Shown: positions 1 to 10,632 of the stretch, piece by piece
Numbering within the stretch: position 1 is the stretch's first letter
Layout: every line of letters starts with the position of its first letter
Source: Desulfobacteraceae bacterium 4572_19
GTDB taxonomy: Bacteria; Desulfobacterota; Desulfobacteria; Desulfobacterales; NBLS01
DNA: 23,820 nucleotides
Reading direction: 5' to 3'
Assembly: GCA_002084385.1 (NCBI GenBank)
Contig: NBLS01000030.1
Span: forward strand, 1-23,820
The notes under the pieces: model-generated
Told to the model about the DNA's origin: nothing
The model's input: only the letters and a program-made list of their open reading frames with translations
Databases searched by the model: none
Position numbers and translations under genes: made by a program

Positions 1-223
1 TTTTATTATTACATTGAATATGGTCATATTGTCATCTTCTGCTCCTAATATACGTATTTACGAATATAAAATCAAGTTGTATTTTGCATGTAAAAATGAT
101 GTAATATAAAAAAAAATCAAATATGTAAGCCGTTTATCTTTTCAAATATAATTTTATTTCAGCCCTTTATTGTATTGTTATATTTTTTAAAAAATGATAC
201 GAAGGTGAAAATTAAAATGCAAA

Positions 224-267
224 CCTTGACTTAAATCAAGGATACAACTTTAACGTCGCTGTATATT
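224..267 (+). promoter_or_regulatory. CRP/FNR-type operator and -10 element of the hcp promoter
   Basis: CCTTGA-N6-TCAAGG (224-241) is a perfect inverted repeat whose core, TTGAC-TTAA-ATCAA, fits the FNR/HcpR class of boxes (TTGAY-N4-RTCAA). A -10-like TATATT lies at 262-267, which predicts a start near 274 and puts the operator centre (232.5) at about -41.5, the class II activator position. No good -35 is present, as expected for an activated promoter. HcpR, a CRP/FNR-family regulator, is known to control hcp in sulfate reducers; which protein acts here is inference. The rest of 1-319 is AT-rich with no gene that I can see. Confidence 0.6.
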
Positions 268-319
268 GCAATTCAAGTGATTAAGAAAACTGTTTATTAA
301 CTTTACAAGGAGGGAAATT

Positions 320-1872
320 ATGTTTTGTTTTCAATGTCAGGAAACAGCTAAAAATGAAGGCTGTACGGTAAGGGGTGTTTGTGGGAAATCGGAAGATACT
401 GCAAATCTTCAGGATCTTTTAATAGATACATTAAGAGGTTTTGCAATTTACGGTGAAAAAGCAAGGAGACTTTAAAACGCAGGGATGCTCTTAAAGAAAA
501 GGTTCTTGTAGCGTATAAAGAAAAAAACGGTAAGGAGTTTGATGAAACTTTACCTTTACAAGCCACCTGGTTTTCTGATGATGCTGCTGAATTTGCAGAA
601 AAAGCAAAATCAGTTGGAGTTCTTGCAACAGAAAATGAAGATGTTCGATCATTAAGAGAACTTTTGATTCTTGGCGTAAAAGGTATTGCCGCTTATGCAG
701 ACCATGCCGCTATGTTAGGTGGTGAAAAAGATGAAATTTATGATTTTATTATGGAAGCATTGGCTTCTACCACCAAAGATTTATCGGTAGATGAAATGAT
801 AGGGCTTGTTATGAAAGCAGGTGAAACTGCTGTAACTGCAATGGCTGTATTGGATGAAGCAAATACCACAGCATATGGTCATCCCGAAATTACTGAAGTT
901 AATATAGGTGTTGGTACTAATCCCGGAATTTTAATAAGCGGCCATGATTTAAAAGATATGGAAGAGCTATTAAAACAGACAGAAGGTACAGGGGTTGATG
1001 TCTATACCCATGGTGAAATGCTTCCTGCAAACAGTTATCCTGCATTTAAAAAATATGATCATTTTATTGGTAATTATGGTAATGCATGGCAACATCAAAA
1101 TAAAGAATTTGAGTCTTTTAATGGTCCAATTATTATGACTACAAATTGTATTGTTCCTATTAAAAAAGGAAATTATAAAGGTAGAATTTTTACCACAGGA
1201 ATGACAGGATATCCGGAAGTAGTCCATATTGAAGATAGAGTTGCCGGCGGTGCAAAAGATTTCTCAAAGGTAATAGAACTTGCCAAAACATGTGCCGCAC
1301 CAACAGAAATTGAAACCGGAAAAATAGTAGCTGGTTTTGCACATAATCAGGTATTGGCTCTTGCCGACAAGGTTATAGATGCAGTTAAATCAGGTGCAAT
1401 AAAACGTTTTGTTGTTATGGCCGGATGTGACGGTCGTCAAAAGGGAAGAAGTTATTTTACTGAAGTTGCAGAAAATCTGCCTAAAGATGCTGTAATCTTA
1501 ACAGCAGGTTGTGCTAAATATCGTTATAATAAATTAGATCTTGGCGATATAGGAGGAATTCCACGGGTTCTTGATGCTGGTCAATGTAACGACAGCTTCT
1601 CTCTTGTAAAAATTGCTCTGGCACTTAAAGATGCTTTTGAACTTGATGATATTAACGATCTTCCCATATCATACGATATTGCATGGTATGAACAAAAAGC
1701 GGTTGCAGTTCTTCTTGCTCTGCTTTTTCTCGGTGTTAAAGGCATTCGTCTTGGACCAACGCTTCCTGCATTTATCTCTCCAACAGTACTAAACGTGCTT
1801 GTGGAAAAATTTGATATTAAACCAATCGGTACGGTTGCTGAAGATATTGAAGCCATAATGGCAGGGAAATAG
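320..1872 (+). pseudogene. hcp: Hydroxylamine reductase / hybrid-cluster protein, broken by an internal deletion
   Basis: Hcp is a cytoplasmic iron-sulfur protein linked to NO and hydroxylamine detoxification. The start ATG at 320 has an AGGAGGG ribosome site just upstream. The first frame gives 51 residues (320-475) with the class-typical N-terminal cysteines C3, C6, C15 and C21, ending GEKARRL-stop at 473-475. Homology resumes in another frame at about 478 ([10 protein letters not shown]...) and runs to 1872, keeping the hybrid-cluster motifs ([33 protein letters not shown]). The pieces total about 515 residues against about 553 for Desulfovibrio Hcp as I remember it, so roughly 38 codons are missing and the frame is shifted. 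Met at 664 begins the longest open piece but is not a native start. Either a pseudogene or an assembly deletion. Confidence 0.88.
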
Positions 1873-1893
1873 TATAGTTAAAAATTAAATTTT

Positions 1894-1934
1894 AAATAAA
1901 GTGGCATGTCAATTTATTGTATGTCACTTTATTT
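1894..1934 (+). terminator. Hairpin terminator after hcp
   Basis: A 14-bp stem (1894-1907 with 1921-1934, one G-U pair) encloses a 13-nt loop. The 5' side is A-rich and the 3' side ends ACTTTATTT, so it could terminate in either direction. It separates hcp from the reductase gene at 1959. Confidence 0.65.
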
Positions 1935-1958
1935 ATGTAATACTACCATGGTGAAAAT

Positions 1959-3371
1959 ATGATGTACGATTTTGATTTAATATGTATAGGCTTAGGTCCT
2001 GCAGGAATGGCTGTATCAGCAATGGGTGCTGAGATGGGGCTGAAAGTTTGTGCTATTGAAAAAAATAAAGTAGGTGGAGAATGTATGAATGTGGGGTGCA
2101 TCCCCAGTAAATCACTTCTTAGAATATCTAAATTTAGACATTCATTTGCAAAACTTAAGGAGATGGGATTAATGGATGGTAAAATACCTGATATTAATTC
2201 TCCTTTTCCCAAGATAGCAGAATATTTGCATTATATTTCTGATAAAAAAACATTAAAAATGTTTGAGAAGGTAACACTTGTATTAGATGAAGGAGCTGCA
2301 AGCTTTGCTGATTCCCATACGGTTAAGGTTGGAGAGCGTTTAATCTCTGCCCGGAAAATATTTATTGCAATTGGTACCGAACCCATGGTGCCACCAATTG
2401 ACGGAATTTCCAATATAGATATTTTAGATAATACAAATATTTTTAATTTGGAAAAAGTCCCGGAAAGTTTGACAATAATAGGAGGCGGAGCCATAGGCTG
2501 TGAAATGGCTCAGGCATTTACCCGACTTGGAACGAAATGTACAATTGTTCAAATGGATAAATTTCTTGTTCCCATCGGAGATAAGGAAGCAGGCGAGTTA
2601 ATTGAAAATGTTTTTAAAGAAGAAGGTATTGACGTTTATAATTCCAAGAAAATAACAAGCGTAAATAAGGAAGAAGATAAAATTGTTTTACGAACCGAAG
2701 ACGGGCTTTGCATCAAATCTGAAAAATTATTAGTTGCCGCAGGAAGAAAAATTAATCTTGATAGTTTAAACTTGGATAATGTGGGTGTCAAATATAGTAA
2801 TAAAGCAATTGAGGTGGATGTAAAATATCGAACATCTGTTAAACATATCTATGCGGTAGGTGATTGCAATGGTGGTATTATGCTTTCCCATGCTGCAATG
2901 CATCAGGGAATGTTTGCAATTATGAATGCCGTAAGTCCATTTGCATCATTTCAATATAAAAACCATGTTATCCCATGGACAGTTTTTACAGAACCACAGA
3001 TTTCATACGTTGGAATAAGAGAAGAAGAGCTTAAGAAAAAATCAATTAAATATGAAACATATACTGTGCAATACGGAGATTACGGTGCTGCAATTGCAGA
3101 AAATGTTAGTGTGGGGTTTATTAAGGTATTTACAAATTATTACGGGAAAGTATTTGGAGTAAGTATTATTGGCGAAGGCTCAGGAGAGATGATAAATGAA
3201 TGGGCTCTTATAATTCAGAAAAAAATACGATTATACAGTATCTTATTTTTAGCCCACTCATTTCCCACCATGGGTTTTTTAAGCAAACGTATTGCAGAAA
3301 CATGGATGATGAAAAAAATGGAGAACCCTTTAATTAAGATATTATGCAGGTTCTTTTATCGAAAATTGTAA
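1959..3371 (+). CDS. FAD-dependent pyridine nucleotide-disulfide oxidoreductase (dihydrolipoamide dehydrogenase / mercuric reductase-like)
   Basis: A full-length 470-residue class I flavin disulfide reductase. The N-terminal FAD Rossmann motif GLGPAG is at residues 11-16, the redox-active disulfide C42-MNVG-C47 follows, then an NAD(P)-binding motif IIGGGAIGCE near 173 and the second FAD motif YAVGDCN near 300. A C-terminal dimerisation domain follows. In dihydrolipoamide dehydrogenase the C-terminal active site reads HPT..E; here it is HSFPTMGFLSKRIAE, so the His-Glu dyad is not cleanly conserved and the substrate may not be lipoamide. There are no 2-oxoacid dehydrogenase genes nearby to support a lipoamide role. 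Two ATGs (1959, 1962) lie behind a weak GGTGA site; I use the first. It may be expressed separately from hcp because of the terminator between them. Confidence 0.85.
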   Translation: MMYDFDLICIGLGPAGMAVSAMGAEMGLKVCAIEKNKVGGECMNVGCIPSKSLLRISKFRHSFAKLKEMGLMDGKIPDINSPFPKIAEYLHYISDKKTLKMFEKVTLVLDEGAASFADSHTVKVGERLISARKIFIAIGTEPMVPPIDGISNIDILDNTNIFNLEKVPESLTIIGGGAIGCEMAQAFTRLGTKCTIVQMDKFLVPIGDKEAGELIENVFKEEGIDVYNSKKITSVNKEEDKIVLRTEDGLCIKSEKLLVAAGRKINLDSLNLDNVGVKYSNKAIEVDVKYRTSVKHIYAVGDCNGGIMLSHAAMHQGMFAIMNAVSPFASFQYKNHVIPWTVFTEPQISYVGIREEELKKKSIKYETYTVQYGDYGAAIAENVSVGFIKVFTNYYGKVFGVSIIGEGSGEMINEWALIIQKKIRLYSILFLAHSFPTMGFLSKRIAETWMMKKMENPLIKILCRFFYRKL

Positions 3372-3431
3372 CTTTACATTATTAATTTTTTTGACTTTAA
3401 AGAGAACTCTTCGGCATCTTTTTTATAAAAC

Positions 3432-4213
3432 TTATGGGTTCCTTACAATATTTTGATAAAATTTAATAACTGTATTAGCCACTTTTTTAACATCATTAAC
3501 ACTCATCTCAAAATAGAGGGGCAGGCGTAATATTCTGTTGCTGAAATTATCAGTTGTATCCATATTTCCATACACTTTGCCAAATTTTTTACCTGCCGGT
3601 GAAGAGTGAAGAGGTATATAATGAAAGACACAATGAATATTTGCTTTATTTAAGTAGTTTATTAAATTTGTTCTTTCGTAATTATTTTGTGTAATGATAT
3701 AAAAGATATGCCCATTATGAATTTCGGTATTATAATTTACATAAGCTGTTTTAATAATACCTTTTTCTTCAAGGGGCTTTAATAAATTATGATATTGTTT
3801 ATAAATATCTAATCGTTTCTTTATAATTGTTTCAGCACGATGAAAGCATTGCCTGGGCAGCATCTTCAATTACAATTAATTTATATTTTTTGGCAATTTC
3901 CATAATTTTATCCATAGCACAAGGAATACCTGCATAATGGACAGGAACAATAACTTTCGTTTTTTCAGTAATGGCATTTGTGATTTTAGTTTCATCAATA
4001 TTAAGAGTGTCTGGTCTGATATCAATAAAAACAGGAATACCACCGCGTAACACAAAAGCATTAGCGGTGGAAACAAAAGTAAAGGAAGGCATTATAATTT
4101 CATCACCGGGCTTTATATCTGCAAGAATTGCTGCCATTTCAAGAGCTGCAGTACATGAATGAGTAAGCTTTTCCTGCAATAAACGGCTTGTTAAAAGGAA
4201 TGTGATTTTTCAT
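3432..4213 (-). pseudogene. wecE: WecE-like sugar aminotransferase (DegT/DnrJ/EryC1 family) with two internal deletions
   Basis: Three reading frames carry consecutive pieces of one PLP-dependent sugar-nucleotide aminotransferase. Piece 1 starts at ATG 4213 and reads MKNHIPFNKPFIAGK, the usual N-terminus. Piece 2 (about 4170-3838) runs LTHSCTAALEMAA to VIEDAAQAMLSS. Piece 3 (about 3838-3432) runs RAETIIKKRLDIYKQY through VFHYIPLHSSPAG to the C-terminus. Compared from memory with E. coli WecE (376 residues), about 36 residues are missing at the first junction and about 88 at the second, including the catalytic lysine segment (SFHxTKN). Both junctions change frame, so it cannot be functional as written. 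The ATG overlaps the stop of the upstream lipoprotein gene (ATGA), so it was the last gene of the serS-thrC-TPR unit. Confidence 0.85.
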
Positions 4214-4851
4214 AATTCACCCCTGTTTATTTTTAATAACTCTTGTTGTGCCTTTTTAGCGTAACTACTTTCTGGTGCAAGACTTATTACTTTCTGAAAA
4301 GTATTAACTGCATTATTCCAGTTTTCATTTACAGCATATATTTTTCCAACGAGTTTATTAAGAGAGCTATTGTAAAATTGTTCTGCAAGAGTGTAATTTT
4401 TCTTTTTATAATATGCCCGACCAATATTGGAAAGGGGGTAGTGGGGGGTGGCATAAAGAAGGTCTCCGGTTAATTCTTGAAGAATTTCAATGGCTTTGTC
4501 CCATTGTCCTGTTTCGCACCATGCGGATCCTAAATTATTTTTTGCAACAGCATAATCAGGATTTAGTTTAACAGCTTTTGTAAAATGTTCAATGGCAAGA
4601 TCAATCCTATTTTTTTGCATATATACAAGACCTAAATCATTATGAATAATGGGATCGTCAGGGGTGATTTTCTCAGCATCAAGTAATTTTATTAAAGCTT
4701 TTGTATAATTTTTTGTTTGCAGATGAGCTTCCCCAAGCTCTCTGTATGCTTCGGCCTGCTTTATTTCTAAAGGAGTTATTTCACCTTTTGTTGTACATGA
4801 GAAGTTAAATAAAGTTACCAGACTTATTATGAGCAAAAAATATTTTTTCAT
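4210..4851 (-). CDS. TPR-repeat lipoprotein (PilF/PilW-like)
   Basis: A 213-residue protein with a signal peptide (MKKYFLLIISLVTLFNFSC) whose Cys19 probably is lipidated, though the lipobox FNFSC is imperfect. After it come tandem tetratricopeptide repeats: AYRELGEAHLQTKNYTKAL, DPIIHNDLGLVYMQKNRIDLAIEHF, AVAKNNLGSAWCETGQWDKAI, SNIGRAYYKKKNYTLAEQFY and a degenerate C-terminal one. The layout resembles PilF/PilW, the periplasmic lipoproteins that help assemble type IV pilus secretins, but no pilus genes are in the window, so the role is uncertain. It begins 3 nt after the thrC stop and its TGA overlaps the ATG of the aminotransferase remnant, so it sits inside a translationally coupled operon. 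Confidence 0.82.
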   Translation of the reverse strand: MKKYFLLIISLVTLFNFSCTTKGEITPLEIKQAEAYRELGEAHLQTKNYTKALIKLLDAEKITPDDPIIHNDLGLVYMQKNRIDLAIEHFTKAVKLNPDYAVAKNNLGSAWCETGQWDKAIEILQELTGDLLYATPHYPLSNIGRAYYKKKNYTLAEQFYNSSLNKLVGKIYAVNENWNNAVNTFQKVISLAPESSYAKKAQQELLKINRGEL

Positions 4852-4854
4852 AAT

Positions 4855-7334
<2,480 letters not shown>

Positions 7335-7359
7335 TTTTGTACCTATATTTTAGAAGTGT

Positions 7360-7601
7360 TTATATGAAAGCCCATGGAAAAGCCACATTGTACAGACTTT
7401 CATTTTTTGTTGTGGCGTATTATCCGCCATGGTAAGGGCTTACAAAAAAATAACTTGTACTTCTTAAATGCTGATATTCTAATTGGATTACGTTGTGAAA
7501 GCTCAAAGTACGATAGTGTTCCTATGCTTTCACAACGTAACCCAATTAAAATCTCAACACCCAAGAAATACAATTTATTTTTTTGTGAACCCTAAGTTAT
7601 A
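7360..7601 (+). repeat. Family B palindromic repeat (B1), interrupted by element C1
   Basis: B consensus, about 80 bp: TTATATGAAAGTCCATAG..., with two hairpins, one pairing GAAAGTC with GACTTTC and one pairing TGGCG with CGCCA. Here B1 runs 7360-7435, is interrupted by C1 (7436-7592), and resumes with TAAGTTAT, which is the expected B end. Confidence 0.75.
7436..7592. mobile_element. Family C MITE-like element (C1), complete, 157 bp
   Basis: A near-perfect palindrome from GGGCTTACAAAAAAATAA to TTATTTTTTTGTGAACCC; the two arms match along almost their whole length (for example ATTGGATTACGTTGTGAAAGC on the left, and its complement on the right). It is flanked by TAA on both sides (7433-7435 and 7593-7595) and splits a B repeat, so insertion with a 3-bp target duplication is the simplest reading. 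No coding capacity. It sits between serS and the cyclo-ligase gene, reading in opposite directions. Confidence 0.75.
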
Positions 7602-7773
7602 TAAAATTTACTGTAACATTCTACTGTGCTTGAAATATCATGGGATATTATTTTAGTCAATGGTTTTGAGGGTTGACTTTTTTTTATCTGTATTATATGT
7701 GCAAAAGTATGTGGATATGGCTACAGGATGTGTGGATTGCTATTGTGCAATTAATCGTTTGGGAGAAAAATGT

Positions 7774-8358
7774 ATGGAAGAAGAAGAAGATAAAAAGAAA
7801 ATAATATTAGATACAATAGAGAAGAATCTTGGAATGCTTTCTGAAGAAGAAATACAAGCAAAAAAAAGCAACAGTGAAAAACGATTTTTTGAGCTGGCTA
7901 ACTTTATTGAATCAAAAATGGTGCTTTTATATATGTATAATGGTAAAGGATTCGATATAACTTCAATATTAGAACACTGCTTTAATAAAAAAAAGACAGT
8001 TGTTATACCATTGTTTAATCCTAAAAAAAGCACATTAAAACTTCTAAAGATAGAAGATTTTCATACAGATCTTATCAAAAGTGAAAATGGCTTTTTAATG
8101 CCTGACCTTCAAAAATGTAAATCTGTCCCCCTTCGACTTATTGATATTGCAATAATTCCAGGCTTGGCCTTTGATGAAAAGGGAGGGAGGATTGGGATTG
8201 GACAGGGGTATGAAAAAATTATTCCAAAGCTTCCAATTACAACAAGAAAGATTTCAATTATTTTGGAAGAGCATATTACAGAACCCATTCCTGTTGATAT
8301 CCGCAATCTTATGGTTGATATTATTATTACAGATAAAAGAGTTATTTATAAAATATAA
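7774..8358 (+). CDS. 5-formyltetrahydrofolate cyclo-ligase family protein
   Basis: About 194 residues, the normal size for the enzyme that converts 5-formyl-THF to 5,10-methenyl-THF using ATP. Visible features are VVIPLFNP, the strand DIAIIPGLAFDEKGGRIGIGQGYEKII (family form GLAFD..G.RLGYGGGYYD), and a C-terminal VDIIITDKRV. The active-site loop is less canonical than usual (GIGQGYEKI). I chose ATG 7774 because GGGAG (7761-7765) lies 8 nt upstream and the family starts here; an open frame extends back to 7660 without homology. A TTGACT -35-like box is at 7673-7678 but I find no well-spaced -10. The stop abuts directly the stop of the convergent channel gene at 8359. Confidence 0.82.
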   Translation: MEEEEDKKKIILDTIEKNLGMLSEEEIQAKKSNSEKRFFELANFIESKMVLLYMYNGKGFDITSILEHCFNKKKTVVIPLFNPKKSTLKLLKIEDFHTDLIKSENGFLMPDLQKCKSVPLRLIDIAIIPGLAFDEKGGRIGIGQGYEKIIPKLPITTRKISIILEEHITEPIPVDIRNLMVDIIITDKRVIYKI

Positions 8359-9360
8359 TTAATCTTGTGGGTTAAGTGCATTTTCTAATTTTGCAAGATT
8401 ATCATTTCTGCCAACAGCGATAACAGTATCTGTTGCACTTATGGTTGTTTTAAACGAAGGGTTAAATTTCATTTCACCATTCTCTTTTTTAATAGCAATA
8501 ATAATAAGATTAAAGTCTTGTCTTATCCCTGTATCTTTTAGCATTATATTAAGAAGCTTGGAGGTCGGAGAAACTTTTATCTCTTCAATTTGAATATCTT
8601 GATGTTTATGGGAAAGAGCGATGTCTAAAAATCCTGTTACAGAAGGTCGCAAAAGTCTAAGGGCCATTGTAATAGCTCCCATATCATACGGAGACTCTAC
8701 TTTATTTGCACCGGCCGCATATAGTTTTGATTTAGACTGTTTAAGCCCGGCTCTGGCTACAATATATATATCAGGGTTTACTTGTCTTGCTGTAAGTACA
8801 AGAAATACGTTATCGACATCGGTTGCAAGGGCAGCAATTAAATACTTTGCTTTCATTATACCGGCTTTCATAAGCAGTTCTTCGCTTGTGGCATCACCTA
8901 TAAGGTAGTGTAATCTTTCCTTTTCGGCCATCGGACCAATATCTTCTTTTTTTTCGAGAACAACAATATCAGAAGTTCTTTCCCTTATTTGATTACAAAT
9001 AACCTGACCGATGCGTCCATATCCACACACAATATAGTGATTATATAGTTTTTTTATTTTATTATCCAATAGCCTTCTCCTCATTAGTTGTTTGATGTGA
9101 CCGTCAACCATAAACTGCATTACTGCACCTGCGACATAAAGGCAAAACCCAACTCCAAAAAAAAGTAGTACCATAGTAAAACACCTGCCTATGGTTCCAA
9201 GTGTTTGTACTTCGCCATATCCTACCGTGGTAAGGGTTATAAATGTCATATAAAATGCATCAAGAAAGTTCCACCCTTCAATAAGCATATAGCCTGCAGT
9301 GCCTGAAAAGAGAATAATGACTGACAAAAAGCATATAATTGTAAGGTTTCGTACGCTCAT
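8359..9360 (-). CDS. TrkA-type potassium channel (Kch-like ion channel plus RCK domains)
   Basis: An inner-membrane K+ channel subunit of 333 residues. Two transmembrane helices flank the pore loop with selectivity filter TLTTVGYGE. A cytoplasmic RCK N domain follows (Rossmann motif VCGYGRIGQ, acidic VVLEKKED, then GDATSEELLMKAGI), and a C-terminal RCK-C domain (IEEIKVSPTSKLLNIMLKDTG ... DTVIAVG). I start it at ATG 9358-9360 (MSVRNLTIICF). A longer frame reaches 9420, but those 20 codons lie in a B repeat and an A element, so they are not native. Ribosome site AAGG is about 11 nt upstream. It is convergent with the cyclo-ligase gene with no gap for a terminator. Confidence 0.88.
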   Translation of the reverse strand: MSVRNLTIICFLSVIILFSGTAGYMLIEGWNFLDAFYMTFITLTTVGYGEVQTLGTIGRCFTMVLLFFGVGFCLYVAGAVMQFMVDGHIKQLMRRRLLDNKIKKLYNHYIVCGYGRIGQVICNQIRERTSDIVVLEKKEDIGPMAEKERLHYLIGDATSEELLMKAGIMKAKYLIAALATDVDNVFLVLTARQVNPDIYIVARAGLKQSKSKLYAAGANKVESPYDMGAITMALRLLRPSVTGFLDIALSHKHQDIQIEEIKVSPTSKLLNIMLKDTGIRQDFNLIIIAIKKENGEMKFNPSFKTTISATDTVIAVGRNDNLAKLENALNPQD

Positions 9361-9385
9361 CAAGATTATTACCTTGTTGTATCTT

Positions 9386-9630
9386 TTATATGAAAGTCCA
9401 TAGAAAAGGTAAGCGTTCACAATATCTCATCTTCACATAAATAGCTTGTCATATAGTTAGGATAACTATTATATGCCAAGCTGTTTATGCGAATATAAGA
9501 ACTTGTGAACGCTTACAAATGTGAGATTACCGAAAAATCACATTTCTTGTTTGTGAACGGTTATTAGAAAAGCTATATCATAAAGACTTTCATTTTTTGT
9601 TGTGGCGTATCATTCGCCATGGCAAGTTAT
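9386..9630 (+). repeat. Family B repeat (B2), split by element A1
   Basis: Left part 9386-9408 (TTATATGAAAGTCCATAGAAAAG) and right part 9565-9630, running through the CATTTTTTGTTGTGGCG and CGCCATGGCAAGTTAT segments. A1 lies between the halves and duplicates TAGAAAAG, so B2 was present before A1 inserted. Confidence 0.8.
9409..9564 (-). mobile_element. Family A MITE (A1), 156 bp, with 8-bp target duplication
   Basis: Ends GTAAGCGTTCAC (9409-9420) and GTGAACGGTTAT (9553-9564). Perfect 8-bp duplication TAGAAAAG at 9401-9408 and 9565-9572. Structure: a long imperfect palindrome (H2, about 105 bp) bounded by GTAAGCGTTCAC and its complement, followed by a short hairpin (H1: AAATGTGA pairs with TCACATTT). 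No coding capacity. Upstream of the channel gene. Confidence 0.92.
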
Positions 9631-9649
9631 AAAAAAATAAAAACTCATA

Positions 9650-9750
9650 GATTGTTAGATAAATAATTAATTTCACAAAGTGTAGCGAAGAATCTGTATC
9701 GAAATATTATAGAGTTTGTACAACAATGTCAAATTATTTATGTAACAGTC
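9650..9750. mobile_element. Family D element (D1), TA-flanked MITE-like
   Basis: About 101 bp with terminal inverted repeats of about 20 bp: GATTGTTAGATAAATAATT on the left, and the complement of GACTGTTACATAAATAATT on the right (two mismatches). TA flanks both sides (9648-9649, 9751-9752), as expected for an IS630/mariner-type target duplication (inference). Interior CACAAAGTGTAGCGAAGAAT recurs in D2. The remaining 9753-9930 is AT-rich with no gene. Confidence 0.65.
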
Positions 9751-9934
9751 TATAAAAGCAAAACCAGTATAACAATTTATTAGGCATATTATTTTTTTCA
9801 ACACACCCTACTTAGGGTTCGCCCTTATTTATTATCAATATTATACCATGTTCAGAATATATTTTTAGAGTATGACAATACTTTGTAAAAAATATCAAGT
9901 AAAATATTCAATTCAACTATTTTTTTATATTTTC

Positions 9935-9963
9935 TTGACCTTTTAAATGATTGTCTGTTACAT
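9935..9963 (+). promoter_or_regulatory. Candidate sigma70 promoter of pcm
   Basis: TTGACC (9935-9940), 17-nt spacer, TTACAT (9958-9963). The predicted start would fall almost on the ATG at 9973, which also lacks a ribosome site, so the transcript could be leaderless. Weak evidence. Confidence 0.3.
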
Positions 9964-9972
9964 ACCCCTATT

Positions 9973-10629
9973 ATGGAAAAAGAAAGAAGAAAATATCAAT
10001 TCCTTCGTGAGGAGATGGTTAAAAAACATATTGAGGCAAGGGGTGTGTATGATCCCCTTGTTCTCCACGCCATGCGAAAAGTTCCGAGGCATCTTTTTGT
10101 TAGTGAAGCACTTATGGAACGAGCTTATGGTGATTTTCCTCTTCCAATTGGAGAACAGCAAACAATTTCACAGCCGTACATTGTAGCCGAAATGACACAG
10201 GCACTTGAACTTAAACCTGAAGATAGAGTTCTGGAAATAGGAACCGGATCCGGATATCAGGCGGCGGTTCTTTCATCTATTGTTTCCAAGGTATATACTA
10301 TTGAACGAATACATCCTTTAATGGTACAAGCTCGTAAACTTTTCGATACTCTGCGGTATCATAATATTGTTACCAAATATTCAGATGGAACTTCAGGATG
10401 GAAAGACGAGGCTCCCTTTGACGCAATAATTGTTACAGCCGGAGCTCCCGAAATTTCAGTGGTACTTGTAAATCAACTTGCTATTGGAGGACGAATGATA
10501 ATTCCGGTAGGAGATCTATATACACAAGAGCTTGTTAAATTGTATAGGGATGAAAATGGAATTCATAAAACAAATCTTGGTGGATGTAAATTTGTAAAAT
10601 TAATAGGTGAACATGGCTGGAGAGAGTAG
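9973..10629 (+). CDS. pcm: Protein-L-isoaspartate O-methyltransferase
   Basis: A 218-residue cytoplasmic SAM-dependent methyltransferase that starts repair of isoaspartyl residues in damaged proteins. Family signatures are all present: HIEARGVYDPLVLHAMRKVPRHLFV, the QTISQPYIVAEMTQAL block, SAM motif VLEIGTGSGYQAAVL, YTIERIHPL, the DGTSGW block and FDAIIVTAGAPEI. The length is normal and the gene looks intact. The ATG at 9973 has no clear Shine-Dalgarno; an internal ATG (MVKKHI, residue 15) follows GAGGAG too closely to be preferred. It ends 3 nt before the next gene (10633), so the two are one transcription unit. Confidence 0.94.
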   Translation: MEKERRKYQFLREEMVKKHIEARGVYDPLVLHAMRKVPRHLFVSEALMERAYGDFPLPIGEQQTISQPYIVAEMTQALELKPEDRVLEIGTGSGYQAAVLSSIVSKVYTIERIHPLMVQARKLFDTLRYHNIVTKYSDGTSGWKDEAPFDAIIVTAGAPEISVVLVNQLAIGGRMIIPVGDLYTQELVKLYRDENGIHKTNLGGCKFVKLIGEHGWRE

Positions 10630-10632
10630 CAA

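Noticed and set aside
664..1872. A shorter, complete Hcp starting at Met 664
   Set aside because: Conserved Hcp sequence continues upstream in the same frame to about 478 without a start, so this Met is internal.
7660..7773. Longer start for the cyclo-ligase at 7660
   Set aside because: No homology, and GGGAG at the right distance supports ATG 7774.
9361..9420. N-terminal extension of the potassium channel to 9420
   Set aside because: These 20 codons lie in the B2 repeat and the end of A1; the family-like N-terminus begins at MSVRNLTIICF (9360).
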